Source: Rhizosphaericola sp047606825 (GTDB lineage: Bacteria > Bacteroidota > Bacteroidia > Chitinophagales > Chitinophagaceae). From it: 64,000 bases of DNA. Below the pieces are notes generated by a model. The model had not been told where the DNA came from. It searched no databases and was given only the letters and a program-made list of their open reading frames with translations. This document shows positions 26,760 through 35,960 of this stretch, in pieces. Positions within the stretch are counted from its first letter, which is position 1; every line of letters begins with the position of its first letter. A program made the translations under genes and the position numbers. Location of the stretch: contig JASGDY010000092.1 in the NCBI GenBank assembly GCA_047606825.1, positions 62,001 to 126,000 on the forward strand, read 5' to 3'.

Positions 26760-26840
26760 CGTCATTCCAGCGTAGGCAGGAATCTTTAAATCAGCGGGGC
26801 TAATCTGTCGCATGGGATTCCTGCCTACGCTGGAATGACG
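26760..26840 (+). repeat. Palindromic repeat family A, full-length copy (1)
   Basis: Two perfectly complementary 25-nt arms (26760-26784 and 26816-26840), beginning CGTCATTCCAGCGTAGGC, are separated by 31 nt that include GCTAATCTG. The element at 40892-40968 has the same arms and, in the opposite orientation, the same central CAGATTAGC. It lies in the gap between the TonB-like gene and its GLPGLI partner. Confidence 0.8.
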
Positions 26841-26883
26841 TCGGCGGTGTTCATTATCCAAAGCCTTTGTTTATATTTCTGCC

Positions 26884-26944
26884 GTTCGGGATGTTAGCGG
26901 AGCGCATCCCGAACTTGTGATAAAGACGGATTTTTAAAATCCGT
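26884..26944 (+). repeat. Two short palindromes next to the family A copy
   Basis: GTTCGGGATG pairs with CATCCCGAAC across 11 nt, and ACGGATTTT pairs with AAAATCCGT around one base. Similar 'word and its complement' pieces occur at 43235-43322 and 45031-45124. The rest of the 26661-27009 gap shows no gene. Confidence 0.55.
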
Positions 26945-27009
26945 ATCGTCTGCCCTTCGGAATGCCCTACGGAACATTCCCAAGAACGATTGTTCCGCAG
27001 AGCATTGTG

Positions 27010-27939
27010 TCAATCTTTCGTCAAATCAATAGGGAAATTAACGACTTTCTTACTCGACGGCTTACTGTTCCGACTGGCAGAACCAGCGTAGGATATATTC
27101 ACACTTTTGACTTTACTTATGTCGCCGCCACCCGCTCCGGAAGGTGGCGATGCTGGTCTTGTACTATTATAAAATGCACTCGGATTGGCCTTGAACGCCG
27201 TCTGCATATCGTCATATTCCTTTTCCGTTGCGGCGATGGCATTGTCTGGAATGCCGATTTCTTTTCCGGAAACTGTGTTGTACTGTTTAAAATGGTAGAC
27301 AATCCTATCGGTCACGTCATAGGCCTCCAAAATCAATCCCGGCAAGCCATTGAGCCTCCTCGGTCCGAAACTATAGGGCAAGTCCGTCGTAAACCAGACG
27401 ATATATTGGCGGCCACGCGAGGTGCCGACGGCTTTTTGGCAAGTATAGTTGCCTATCTGTTTCGTGGAGTCCTGTATGTCCCAATCTATCGTGTGTTTAT
27501 TGCCGGAAATGAAATAGGTTTTTCCCACAAAATTTTTTTGTTCGGAAACGGTTTCTGTTTTTTTGTCCGTAAAATAAACATCCGCCGAACCTTCACGTGC
27601 TGGCATTGTTAGGTTGAGGTTGGCACTTCCCTCTTGCTCTTTGAGCTGCCGCGCCATCTCGACATTGGAAATAGAATCCGAGATGCTGCGCGTCTGACTA
27701 TAAAACCGACCATAATCATTTCCGAAGTCCAGTGCCATCACTTCTTTCTGGGGCTTGTCTGGCTGTGTCGTGTCGGCGACATAGGAAAAGTCATACAATA
27801 CCTGACCGATGACGGCTTGTCCATCTTTGAGCTTGACATTACTTTTGGCAGCTCCATCCCCACTTATCGTCAACATCTGCTGTGCCAGCAAATAAGACGG
27901 GACGGTAATCAGTGTTAGAAGCAAAATTTTTTTAAACAT
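27010..27939 (-). CDS. GLPGLI family protein
   Basis: A 309-residue exported protein named after its diagnostic motif, present here as LNGLPGLILEAYD (about 198-210), preceded by WFTTDLPYSFGPRR. A signal peptide covers about 1-19. Members are found only in Bacteroidota, almost always beside a TonB-receptor-like gene, as here (24000-26660). Function is not established; a periplasmic partner of the outer-membrane protein is a reasonable inference. The C-terminus (about 255-309) is Ser/Gly/Lys-rich and probably disordered. Confidence 0.88.
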   Translation of the reverse strand: MFKKILLLTLITVPSYLLAQQMLTISGDGAAKSNVKLKDGQAVIGQVLYDFSYVADTTQPDKPQKEVMALDFGNDYGRFYSQTRSISDSISNVEMARQLKEQEGSANLNLTMPAREGSADVYFTDKKTETVSEQKNFVGKTYFISGNKHTIDWDIQDSTKQIGNYTCQKAVGTSRGRQYIVWFTTDLPYSFGPRRLNGLPGLILEAYDVTDRIVYHFKQYNTVSGKEIGIPDNAIAATEKEYDDMQTAFKANPSAFYNSTRPASPPSGAGGGDISKVKSVNISYAGSASRNSKPSSKKVVNFPIDLTKD

Positions 27940-28127
27940 ATATTTTCTCTTTTGTTACTGTAAAAATAATGAAATAAACAATAAACTAATATTTTAGTTA
28001 TTTTTATTTTTCAAGCAAAGGCATGGAGTGCTATTTGTTGTTAAGAGTAGCCAACTTCCAAAAGGTTGGAATGTATTTTGTTATATTTTGTCTGCATAAA
28101 AATATTTATCAAAAAAAATTGCTTTAT

Positions 28128-28721
28128 ATGGGTTACGTATTTCCGATTCGGTTCAAGTTCAAAATCAGTACGGTTGCCAACGATTTTGTAGCAACGGACA
28201 GCCAGGGCAATACGATTGCTTATGTCCGCCAGAAGATGTTTAAGATATTGGAGCATATCGATGTCTATACCGACACCTCAAAAAACCACTTGCGTTATAC
28301 TATCAAAGCCAACAAGTGGTTAGACTTTTCGGCCAGCTATCGGTTTGCCGACGCAATGGGAACGACGGTCGGCCGAGTGGCGCGCAAAGGCTGGAAATCG
28401 ATGTGGAGAGCGCATTACGAGGTTTTCGATGCCCACGACAACCATGAGTACACTATCAGCGAAGCTAATCCGTGGGTGCGCGTGGCGGATGCTTTTACAT
28501 CGGAGATTCCTGTCGTCAACATGTTTACGGGATATATGTTTCATCCATCATACAACGTATTGGATCGCAACGGTGTGGCAGTCGCCGTACTCAAAAAAGA
28601 AGGTTCTTTTTTCGGTCGCAGGTTCTCTGTCGAGAAACTGCAAAATCTCCATGACGGCGACGAAGAGCGCATATTGCTTAGCCTGATGATGATGATATTG
28701 CTGGAAAGGCGGCGCGGGTAG
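28128..28721 (+). CDS. LURP-one/tubby-like domain protein
   Basis: A 197-residue all-beta protein resembling LURP-one-related (tubby C-terminal-like) proteins: repeated pairs of strands with the pattern D-x-x-G-N (TDSQGNTIAYVRQKM; then YRFADAMGTTVGRVARKG; then FDAHDNHEYTISEANPW; then LDRNGVAVAVLKKEG). No signal peptide. In eukaryotes tubby-like folds bind phosphoinositides; the role in bacteria is unknown. I start at ATG 28128, where the domain begins, rather than 35 codons upstream where the sequence is AT-rich and non-coding in character. Confidence 0.6.
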   Translation: MGYVFPIRFKFKISTVANDFVATDSQGNTIAYVRQKMFKILEHIDVYTDTSKNHLRYTIKANKWLDFSASYRFADAMGTTVGRVARKGWKSMWRAHYEVFDAHDNHEYTISEANPWVRVADAFTSEIPVVNMFTGYMFHPSYNVLDRNGVAVAVLKKEGSFFGRRFSVEKLQNLHDGDEERILLSLMMMILLERRRG

Positions 28722-28835
28722 GCATTGCGCATACTCCTGTAGCACCGCTTTCAGCTTGGCGTAGGAAAATCCGATTTCTATGATATTCCCACAAAGCGCG
28801 ACGAACGAATGTTTTTTGGAAAGCTAGGGGCATTT

Positions 28836-29828
28836 TTACTTTGCTGTTTCCTTGCGCCAGTTATTGACCCTGCGGAGGACGCTGTCGACGGTTATCGTTG
28901 TCATGTCGTCGTTGGCACATTCCAGCGATTCGCCCAGCGCACCGACGGGAAACCACCTGTTGGCGTTTCTGGACTGGAGGTTGGTATATAGTCCCAAAGC
29001 GTGTATTCCAAATGCGGCCGCCAGATGCACCGGGCCGGTACTGCCAGCCACAAGTCCGTCCGCAGCGTGGATAAATGCAAGGAACTGTGTCAACGGCATC
29101 TTTCCTGTAAGGTCGGTTATGCCCTTGTCTTGCAGTACGTCCCAGTCCTTCAATGCTTCCGCATCTTGTCCCGCACCCGAAACAAAGATTCGGAACCTGT
29201 TCTTGTCTAGCTGATGTATGAGTTCCGTAAAATGGTCGAGTGGCCATTCGCGGCCGTGTCCAGTAGTCTTGGGATGCAGGATAAGGTTGAACTTGTCGTT
29301 GCCTAGCAGGGCTTTCCACTGTTCTTCCAACTGTGGGACTTTGGTGAATCCATAGTATTGCGAAAGTTCCTGTAAGGACATCATCGCATGTATGCCCAAT
29401 GGCGTCAACATCTTGAGGTTGAGCTGTGCTTCGTTGAGGTTGGACTTGCTACGGCTGAAATTGACAAAACGGTTGCAGGTAGACCAGTGCTTCAGCCAGG
29501 TCAGCATGCCGATCCTATAACGGATGCCGGATCGTTTGATGGTATGCGCCATTTCCTTGTCGGACTTCATCAACAGTGCCGAGTCGATTTCCTTTTCCTT
29601 GAATAGTTGTTGTAGGGACGGTGTATCTAGGTCCTTTATTTCGTTGTAGTCTATAAAGTCATCCACATACTGGCACATCGCAACGACGGGGCGTGTGTAG
29701 GCTGTTCCCAGAAAGGTGATGCTCGTTTGGGGTAGATATTTTTTGATGACACCGCACATGGGCAATGCTAATACGGTATCGCCTATTGCGTCGTTACGGC
29801 AGATCAATATATGGTATGTTTTTATCAT
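28836..29828 (-). CDS. Glycosyltransferase family 9 (heptosyltransferase-like), copy 1
   Basis: A 330-residue GT-B fold enzyme of family GT9 (ADP-heptose:LPS heptosyltransferase type). The N-terminal ICRNDAIGDTVLALPMCGVIKKYLP and the C-terminal donor-site block HAADGLVAGSTGPVHLAAAFGIHALGLY are characteristic. It is the last of three GT9 genes in one operon and is a close paralogue of the middle one (29852-30850), from tandem duplication. It probably adds sugars to LPS core or a similar surface glycan in the cytoplasm. Confidence 0.85.
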   Translation of the reverse strand: MIKTYHILICRNDAIGDTVLALPMCGVIKKYLPQTSITFLGTAYTRPVVAMCQYVDDFIDYNEIKDLDTPSLQQLFKEKEIDSALLMKSDKEMAHTIKRSGIRYRIGMLTWLKHWSTCNRFVNFSRSKSNLNEAQLNLKMLTPLGIHAMMSLQELSQYYGFTKVPQLEEQWKALLGNDKFNLILHPKTTGHGREWPLDHFTELIHQLDKNRFRIFVSGAGQDAEALKDWDVLQDKGITDLTGKMPLTQFLAFIHAADGLVAGSTGPVHLAAAFGIHALGLYTNLQSRNANRWFPVGALGESLECANDDMTTITVDSVLRRVNNWRKETAK

Positions 29829-29851
29829 TGTCGGTATGTTGCTGAATGATG

Positions 29852-30850
29852 CTATCTAATGACTTTGTCCCATTTGTCAATATGCTGTTTCACTGTTTCC
29901 ACGGAAATGGTATCGAGAGCCGCCCCGGTGGAAACGATTGTCTCGGCCAATGTACCGATCGGCCCCCATCGGTCGGGGGCCTTGCCTTCCGGAAAGGACG
30001 GATATAGTCCCAATGCATGGATTCCCATTGCCGCTGCTATATGTAGCGGGCCGGTACTTCCGGCTAGCAGCCCGTCACTATGGTAGACAAAAGCGATTAA
30101 ATCTTCCAGAGAGGTCGTTCCTGCCAGGTTTTCGGCATCCTCCGGGGCCAGATGCCATCGCCGGATCATCCGGTTGTCCTGCGGACTGCCACTTAGGAAT
30201 ATTTTGTATCGGTTCTTGTCGAGTGCCGTTATCAGTTCCCTATAACAGTGGTCTGGCCATGCGGGGCCGTTGCCTGTTGTCATGGGATGCAAGATGATGT
30301 TGAATTTTGTTGTGGAAAGTTTGTCCTTTAGTTCCTGTCTGAGTGTCGGTATTTTAGCGATGCCGTAATAAGGAATGAGTTCCGTGCGGCTGGGGATTTC
30401 CGTAATGCCGATTGGTTCCAGCATTTTTAGGTTTAGCTGAGCTTCATTCAGACCGGACTTGTGTCCAAAACTGACAAACCTGTTGCAGGCAGTCAAGTGG
30501 CGCATGAAATGGAAATTACCTACACGGTAAGGGATGCCGCTTCTTTTGATTAGCAAGGTCAGCTCTTTTTGCATGCGCAATAACAGGACAGTGTCAATCC
30601 TGCGTTCTGCAAAAAAATGCTGTAATGCCTTGTCATCCAGCGAGACTATTTCATCATAGTTGATGAAATGGTCAACATGTCCACACATTTCTATCGCGGC
30701 CTTGGTGTAGGTTTTCCCTAAGAAACTAATCTCGACATCGGGATAATGTTTCTTAATGATGCCACAGCACGGAAGCGCCAGGATAGCGTCACCAAGTGCA
30801 TCGTTACGACCGATTAAAATGTGTTTCGGTTCTATTTTGGAAAAAAACAT
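29852..30850 (-). CDS. Glycosyltransferase family 9 (heptosyltransferase-like), copy 2
   Basis: A 332-residue GT9 enzyme. It begins with HILIGRNDALGDAILALPCCG and has the donor-binding block YHSDGLLAGSTGPLHIAAAMGIHALGLY. Residue-by-residue similarity with the downstream copy is obvious along the whole length, so the two arose by duplication and then diverged, perhaps to act on successive acceptor positions. Spacing to copy 1 is 23 nt and to the upstream GT9 gene 92 nt. Confidence 0.85.
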   Translation of the reverse strand: MFFSKIEPKHILIGRNDALGDAILALPCCGIIKKHYPDVEISFLGKTYTKAAIEMCGHVDHFINYDEIVSLDDKALQHFFAERRIDTVLLLRMQKELTLLIKRSGIPYRVGNFHFMRHLTACNRFVSFGHKSGLNEAQLNLKMLEPIGITEIPSRTELIPYYGIAKIPTLRQELKDKLSTTKFNIILHPMTTGNGPAWPDHCYRELITALDKNRYKIFLSGSPQDNRMIRRWHLAPEDAENLAGTTSLEDLIAFVYHSDGLLAGSTGPLHIAAAMGIHALGLYPSFPEGKAPDRWGPIGTLAETIVSTGAALDTISVETVKQHIDKWDKVIR

Positions 30851-30942
30851 AGCTTTTACGTAAAAAGGTAAAAGTAAAAAACAAAATCGTGTCTGTTAGC
30901 ACTTTTTACCTGTCATGAAGTTAAAAATGGTCTTGCGTGTGC

Positions 30943-31947
30943 TTATTGTACGGATGCCAATGTGCTGAGCAACTGTCCTTTCTTGATCGTCAAGGCGCAC
31001 TTGAAATGTCCTTTGGGGCAGGCCCTGAAGCCGTGCAGTCCGCACGGGCAGCAGTTCAGTGCTTCCCGCGTCTGGACGATAAAACTTTTGTCCGACAATG
31101 GTCCGAACCCGAAAGAAGGTACGGTACTGCAATAGATAGCCGTCGTCGGCGCGTTCATGGACGAGGCGATGTGCATGGGAGCGGAGTCGTTGACATAGTT
31201 CATCATTGCGTCTTTCTGCAAAGCTGCGGATTGCAAGAAGCTCAGACTTCCAGCCAGGTTTTCTATGGTATTGTCACCGTGGCTTTGCTTTTTTATTTCT
31301 TCGCATAGCTGTTGGTCCTCTTTCCCGCCTAAAAGATAAACCGTATTGCCCGAAAGCGACGATAGGAACTCGATCCATTTTTCTTTCGGGTATTGTTTGG
31401 TGTACCAGACGGATGCCGGGGCGATGCATATATAGCTGCCTTTTTTGCAGTCGGCGACTTTTTGGAAATCTTCCTGCGTGGGATAGAGTCTGGGCTTGGC
31501 AGGTACGTTATCCGTAAATGCGGCAATCAGTGCCTGGTTGCGCGCGATTTCATGTATGGGATATTGGTCGTTGCTGACGACATGTTTTATTTTTTTGCTA
31601 AAGGCAAAGCTCCACGGGTTTTTGTCAAAGCCGATTCTGGTTTTTGCTTTTGACAACGCCGTCAGCATTCCTGTCGCGGCAAAGCGCTGTACGTTGACCA
31701 CTACGTCGTACCGCGTCGTTCGTATTTGTTTTAATAGGTTGAAAAGGTTTTTGTACTTGCCCTTTTTTTTGTCCCACACGAGCACGCGGTGGAGGTAGGG
31801 GTGGTTGGACAGCAGTCCTTCGTTTCCTTTGCGCAGGAGAAAGTCAATCTCGGCATTCGGGAAATAGTTATGGAGCTTCTCCACCAGCGCCGTAGCCAAT
31901 ATGACGTCGCCGATAAAAGCCGTCTGTATTACCAGAAATCTTTTCAT
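30943..31947 (-). CDS. Glycosyltransferase family 9 (heptosyltransferase), first gene of the operon
   Basis: A 334-residue GT9 enzyme, more like classical heptosyltransferase II than its two neighbours: FLVIQTAFIGDVILATALVEKL at the N-terminus and APASVWYTKQYPKEKW plus NYVNDSAPMHIASSMNAPTTAIY in the C-terminal donor domain. A late Cys-rich piece (CCPCGLHGFRACPKG) is as seen in this subgroup. It probably starts the transcript that includes the two downstream GT9 genes. The acceptor cannot be told. Confidence 0.86.
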   Translation of the reverse strand: MKRFLVIQTAFIGDVILATALVEKLHNYFPNAEIDFLLRKGNEGLLSNHPYLHRVLVWDKKKGKYKNLFNLLKQIRTTRYDVVVNVQRFAATGMLTALSKAKTRIGFDKNPWSFAFSKKIKHVVSNDQYPIHEIARNQALIAAFTDNVPAKPRLYPTQEDFQKVADCKKGSYICIAPASVWYTKQYPKEKWIEFLSSLSGNTVYLLGGKEDQQLCEEIKKQSHGDNTIENLAGSLSFLQSAALQKDAMMNYVNDSAPMHIASSMNAPTTAIYCSTVPSFGFGPLSDKSFIVQTREALNCCPCGLHGFRACPKGHFKCALTIKKGQLLSTLASVQ

Positions 31948-32044
31948 TATAAAAGTAAAAAGTAAAAAACGCGAAGGTGGAATGGGGAATAGCGCACCAT
32001 GCTTTACTCTGAAAGAAAGTGTTTTATCAAAAAGATGAACACCT

Positions 32045-32078
32045 TACCGTCGTTTCCGCGAAGACGGAAATGACGGTA
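32045..32078 (+). repeat. Palindromic repeat family A, short copy (2)
   Basis: TACCGTCGTTTCCG pairs with CGGAAATGACGGTA (13 of 14) around a 6-nt loop. The words TTACCGTC and AATGACGG link it to the copies at 26760 and 40892. It lies in the 244-nt gap between the GT9 operon and the hydratase gene. Confidence 0.65.
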
Positions 32079-32191
32079 GACATTTTCATTGTTTATATAA
32101 GTGTTCATTTTATTTAAAGTATTGCATATTATTATACGCAATCAATAGACAAAATAACGCACGTACCGGTGTACTATTTCCCCCTTTTTCC

Positions 32192-32974
32192 TTAAAAAAG
32201 CACGCTTTTCTTCATTTTGTCCAAGTATTCCCGAGCCTGGTCCATGACGACGAGGCGTGCGCTGATTTTGGCTTTTTCGGCCAATAGCTCGTCCCAGTTT
32301 TCGGTACCAGCCCAGAGATCCTTTTTCAGTTCGGCGGCTACTTTGGTATCTACCTGCGCCAGTGAAGACGTTAGCCGGGAGATGGAGTCTTCCATGCTAT
32401 GTTTGTTGGGGTGCAGCTCGGCATACAGTCCTTTCCGGCGTGCCCAGTCTGCACTTCGCCACATGTTGGCATCGATGGCGAGTTGGCTAAATGCCGACAG
32501 TCCCATCTTGCGTTGTATCGCCGGGCCGATGGTGTAGGGGCCAAATCCGATGCATAGTTCGCTCAGTCTTACGTCTGCGCCTTCTAGGGCGATGGCGTAG
32601 TCCGCTGCCGCGACTAAACCCACGCCGCCGCCGATACACTTGCCATGAACGCTCACCACGATAAACTTGGGACATTTGCGCATGGCATTGATAACCTGTG
32701 CAAATCCGATAAAGAATTTATAGCCGTCTTCCGCCGTTTTCATGGGGATGAGTTCTTCCAGTAACGTACCCGAACAGAAAACATCATGTTCGATAGAACG
32801 CAGCAGGACAACCTTCACGTCTTCGGAAGTTCCCGCCTTTTGGATAGCATTCGCCAAACTCTGTAACAGGGAACCGGGCAGAGAGTTGCCTTTGGGGTGG
32901 TAAAATTCAATATAGGCTACATAGGCTCTTACTGTTGTCTTTACATATCCTTGTTCTATGCTGTTCTTTTCCAT
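32192..32974 (-). CDS. Enoyl-CoA hydratase/isomerase family protein
   Basis: A 260-residue crotonase-fold protein. The first oxyanion-hole region reads FCSGTLLEEL where classical hydratases have A-G-A-D, and the second is CIGGGVGLVAAADYAIA (about 113-129). A glutamate in RLSELCIGFGP corresponds to a catalytic position. The family is broad (hydratases, isomerases, thioesterases), so the exact reaction on its acyl-CoA is open. It stands alone without neighbouring beta-oxidation genes. Confidence 0.8.
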   Translation of the reverse strand: MEKNSIEQGYVKTTVRAYVAYIEFYHPKGNSLPGSLLQSLANAIQKAGTSEDVKVVLLRSIEHDVFCSGTLLEELIPMKTAEDGYKFFIGFAQVINAMRKCPKFIVVSVHGKCIGGGVGLVAAADYAIALEGADVRLSELCIGFGPYTIGPAIQRKMGLSAFSQLAIDANMWRSADWARRKGLYAELHPNKHSMEDSISRLTSSLAQVDTKVAAELKKDLWAGTENWDELLAEKAKISARLVVMDQAREYLDKMKKSVLF

Positions 32975-33291
32975 AATAAAAGTCTTTTTCTCCGTCCTAT
33001 AATTTTTCGGCTAAAATACAATTTAGATTGTATGCAAAAATTTATTGTCGTTATTTTGAGATGTATAATGCAAAGTTCTGACAAAAATTGTTTCTGGGAA
33101 CATTTTCCTGAAAAGGTTTTTTGTTCGTTTTATTGGCTTATTGCGGCCACGTTTGAAGGTTTTTACTTTTAACAAAAAACCTCAGGTGAAATGAAGGATG
33201 ACCGTTTTCGAGCAAATATGTACGCAGAGCGATGAAACGTAGTTCACAGGAAGTAATTCCATCTGGCAACTGAAAATTAAAAAATATACAG
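32975..33291. other. 317-nt intergenic region with promoter-like AT-rich DNA
   Basis: This AT-rich gap between the divergent hydratase and gamma-glutamyltransferase genes has one hairpin (AGGTTTTT 33157-33164 with AAAAACCT 33175-33182) and no coding frame I trust. It most likely holds both promoters. Confidence 0.4.
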
Positions 33292-35019
33292 ATGAAAAGA
33301 CCATTCTTTTTCTTTTGTACGGTCACGCTGTGCTACGTCGGGCAATCCATGGCACAGAATCCTATTGTCGGTGTCGGCATGGAGGTCGACCCTTACCGTT
33401 ATGCGTCACAACGTACGGGACAATATGACAACGGCACGGTCGCGTGTGCGCATCCGTTGGCGGCACAGGTCGGCGCTGCGGTGATGAAACGTGGGGGTAA
33501 TGCATTCGATGCTGCGATTGCGACGCAGTTGGCATTGGCGGTGGTCTATCCTGGTGCGGGTAATATCGGTGGCGGTGGTTTTCTGACGGCCCATATCGCC
33601 GATTCCTCCAAGAACATCATGCTCGACTTCCGCGAAAAAGCACCTTCCCATGCCAGCCGCGACATGTACCTCGACAAGGACGGTAATCCCGTATTGGAAA
33701 AATCCCAAAACGGCCATCTCTCCGTCGGCGTGCCGGGCACCGTTGCGGGTCTGTTCAAAACGCTTCCCTACGCACGGCTCCCTTTCAAAGACTTGATAGA
33801 GCCAGCTATCGCCTTGGCGGAAAAAGGCTTTGTCCTGACGGAAAAAGAAGCCAATGGGCTGAACGCCGACCGTGCTGATTTCCTGAAATACAATACCCAG
33901 CAAAAAATCGCTTTCGTAAAGGACACAGGACTATGGCGGGCAGGTGACACGCTGGTGCAGCCTGACCTTGCGGCAACCTTGAAACGCATCCAAAAAGATG
34001 GCCCAAAAGGTTTCTACGACGGGAAAACCGCCATGTACATCGTCGAGGAAATGCAGCGCGGTGGCGGCATCATTACTTTGGACGACCTGAACAACTATGA
34101 AGCAAAAGAGCGTATTCCTTTGGTTTTCCAGTACCGCGGTTACGACGTGGTCAGCACACCGCCACCAAGTAGCGGGGGACTGATATTGGCGCAGGTATTG
34201 CGGATGGTCGAGCCGTTTCCTGTTGCGGATTTGGGATTCCATTCGGCGTTGTCGATACATTTGATTGCGGAGGCAGAGCGGCGTTCCTTTGCCGACCGTG
34301 CCACATTTATGGGCGACCCCGATTTTTGGAAAGTGCCGGATTCCGCGTTGCTAAGCACCCGATACCTGATGCAGCGCATGAGTGATTTCAACCCGGATTC
34401 CGCAACGCCCTCCAAACTGGTCAATGCGGGCAATATCCCGATGAGCGAACAGACAACGCATATCAGCATCGCCGACCGACAGGGTAACATGGTGGCGATT
34501 ACCACGACGCTCAATAACCATTTCGGAAGTAAGACCGTCGTAGGCAAAGCCGGATTTTTGCTCAACGATGAGATGGACGATTTCAGTGCCAAACCCGGTG
34601 TGCTCAATATGTACGGTGCACTCGGCGGTGACGCCAACGCGATTGCGCCCAACAAACGGATGCTGAGCGCGATGAGCCCGACATTGGTACTGAAAAATGG
34701 ACAACCGTTTCTGGTACTGGGAACGCCGGGCGGTACCACCATCCCGACTTCCGTCATCCAGAGTATCGTCAATGTCATCGACTATAAGATGACGATTGAA
34801 AAAGCAATCGAGGCTCCCAAATTCCACCACCAATGGTCGCCCGACATCCTCTATGTCGAAAAAGGTCTTGACACCATAGTATTGGACAGCCTAGGCAAAA
34901 TGGGCTACAGTATCAAGGAACGCGGACCTATCGGCCGCACGGAAATCGTGGAATTTAAAGATGGAAAACTATTGTCCGCTTCCGATCCCCGCGGTGACGA
35001 CAGCGTGGCGGGATGGTAG
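33292..35019 (+). CDS. ggt: Gamma-glutamyltransferase
   Basis: A 575-residue exported enzyme that hydrolyses or transfers the gamma-glutamyl group of glutathione. The signal peptide covers about 1-21. The precursor is cleaved before the nucleophile Thr in EQTTHISIADRQG (first T of TTH, T388), giving large and small subunits. The large subunit has GGNAFDAAIATQLALAVVYPGAGNIGGGGF and the small subunit has LNDEMDDFSAKPG and GTPGGTTIPTSV, which bind the glutamyl carboxylate. All hallmarks are intact. It acts in the periplasm and probably supplies amino acids from peptides. Confidence 0.93.
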   Translation: MKRPFFFFCTVTLCYVGQSMAQNPIVGVGMEVDPYRYASQRTGQYDNGTVACAHPLAAQVGAAVMKRGGNAFDAAIATQLALAVVYPGAGNIGGGGFLTAHIADSSKNIMLDFREKAPSHASRDMYLDKDGNPVLEKSQNGHLSVGVPGTVAGLFKTLPYARLPFKDLIEPAIALAEKGFVLTEKEANGLNADRADFLKYNTQQKIAFVKDTGLWRAGDTLVQPDLAATLKRIQKDGPKGFYDGKTAMYIVEEMQRGGGIITLDDLNNYEAKERIPLVFQYRGYDVVSTPPPSSGGLILAQVLRMVEPFPVADLGFHSALSIHLIAEAERRSFADRATFMGDPDFWKVPDSALLSTRYLMQRMSDFNPDSATPSKLVNAGNIPMSEQTTHISIADRQGNMVAITTTLNNHFGSKTVVGKAGFLLNDEMDDFSAKPGVLNMYGALGGDANAIAPNKRMLSAMSPTLVLKNGQPFLVLGTPGGTTIPTSVIQSIVNVIDYKMTIEKAIEAPKFHHQWSPDILYVEKGLDTIVLDSLGKMGYSIKERGPIGRTEIVEFKDGKLLSASDPRGDDSVAGW

Positions 35020-35231
35020 GTCATGCTGCCCTTGGCAGTTAGCTTTTAGACCCATCAGGCCAATAGCTAAAAGCTCTTCTTGAAAAAAATCCAAACGCAA
35101 AAACAGGTAAAGGCGCACGGTTGTACGTCTTTTTTATCGACTCTGGGGAAATATTCCATAGTTCCGCTCCGCTACACTTGATACAGGAGATCGATGCTGA
35201 TTACGGACTGCTGTACACTGACGATTGCACA

Positions 35232-35960
35232 TCATTCCTCACCCATCGACCATTCGTCCAGCAGCTTTTTGAACATGTCTTTGTAGATGTCCCCAACCAT
35301 GATTTCCAAATCATTGATATGGACGGAGCTTTTGGTCAGATAGTCGATGTGCTGCTTGCCGATGATATAGGAGCGGTGGATGCGCAGGAACTGGCTTTCC
35401 GGCAATTTGGCTTCTATTGCCTTCAGGCTGCTGAGGAACATGACGGGCTTTTGCTTGCCTACCACCTGCACTTTTACGTAGTCCTTTACCGACTCCACCA
35501 ATACAATATCACTGAACGGTATCCGCAGGTATTTGTAGTCCAGCCTTAAGAACAGGTATTCAGCGTGTTCTTTGACGACGACGGTCTGGTGCCTGGCTTT
35601 TTCTTCCTTTACTTTTAAGACAGCCCGCAGAAAATCCTCGTAATCTATGGGTTTGAGAAGATAGCCCACCGCGTTGACCTTATAGCCTTCTATGGCAAAC
35701 TGGTCATAGGCGGTCGTAAATATCAGGTAGGGCTTTTCGCCACCCAGCTGCTGGATGAGCGCAGCCATCTGGATGCCGTTCAGATCCGGCATCTGGATAT
35801 CGGACAGCACAAGGTCCACCGACTGCTCTTTTAGGAAATCGAGTGCCTGTATGGCGTTGTGGAAGGCACCTTTCAACTCCATGAAAGGCGTCCGGTTGAC
35901 GTAGGTCTCCATCATCTTCAAGGCCAGAGGTTCGTCGTCTATGACAATACAGCTAATCAT
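35232..35960 (-). CDS. LytTR-family response regulator
   Basis: A 242-residue response regulator. The receiver domain (about 1-118) has the acidic pair in IDDEP, the phospho-acceptor D54 (LVLSDIQMPD) and a conserved Lys in LLKPIDYEDF. The LytTR DNA-binding domain (about 137-237) shows YLFLRLDYKYLRIPFSDIVLVES and FLRIHRSYIIGKQHI. The gene overlaps the kinase gene by 4 nt (start-stop overlap), so they are coupled. The nearest likely target is the divergent efflux operon beginning at 37434. Confidence 0.9.
   Translation of the reverse strand: MISCIVIDDEPLALKMMETYVNRTPFMELKGAFHNAIQALDFLKEQSVDLVLSDIQMPDLNGIQMAALIQQLGGEKPYLIFTTAYDQFAIEGYKVNAVGYLLKPIDYEDFLRAVLKVKEEKARHQTVVVKEHAEYLFLRLDYKYLRIPFSDIVLVESVKDYVKVQVVGKQKPVMFLSSLKAIEAKLPESQFLRIHRSYIIGKQHIDYLTKSSVHINDLEIMVGDIYKDMFKKLLDEWSMGEE

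Noticed and set aside
26757..26990. CRISPR-like array of short repeats
   Set aside because: The repeats are inverted, not direct with regular spacers, and no cas genes are present in the window.
28548..28800. Minus-strand frame with natural-looking residues (GNIIEIGFSYAKLKAVLQEY) overlapping the 3' end of the tubby-like gene
   Set aside because: Most of it is antisense to a well-supported gene, no start or family fits, and the appearance of coding quality is probably chance.
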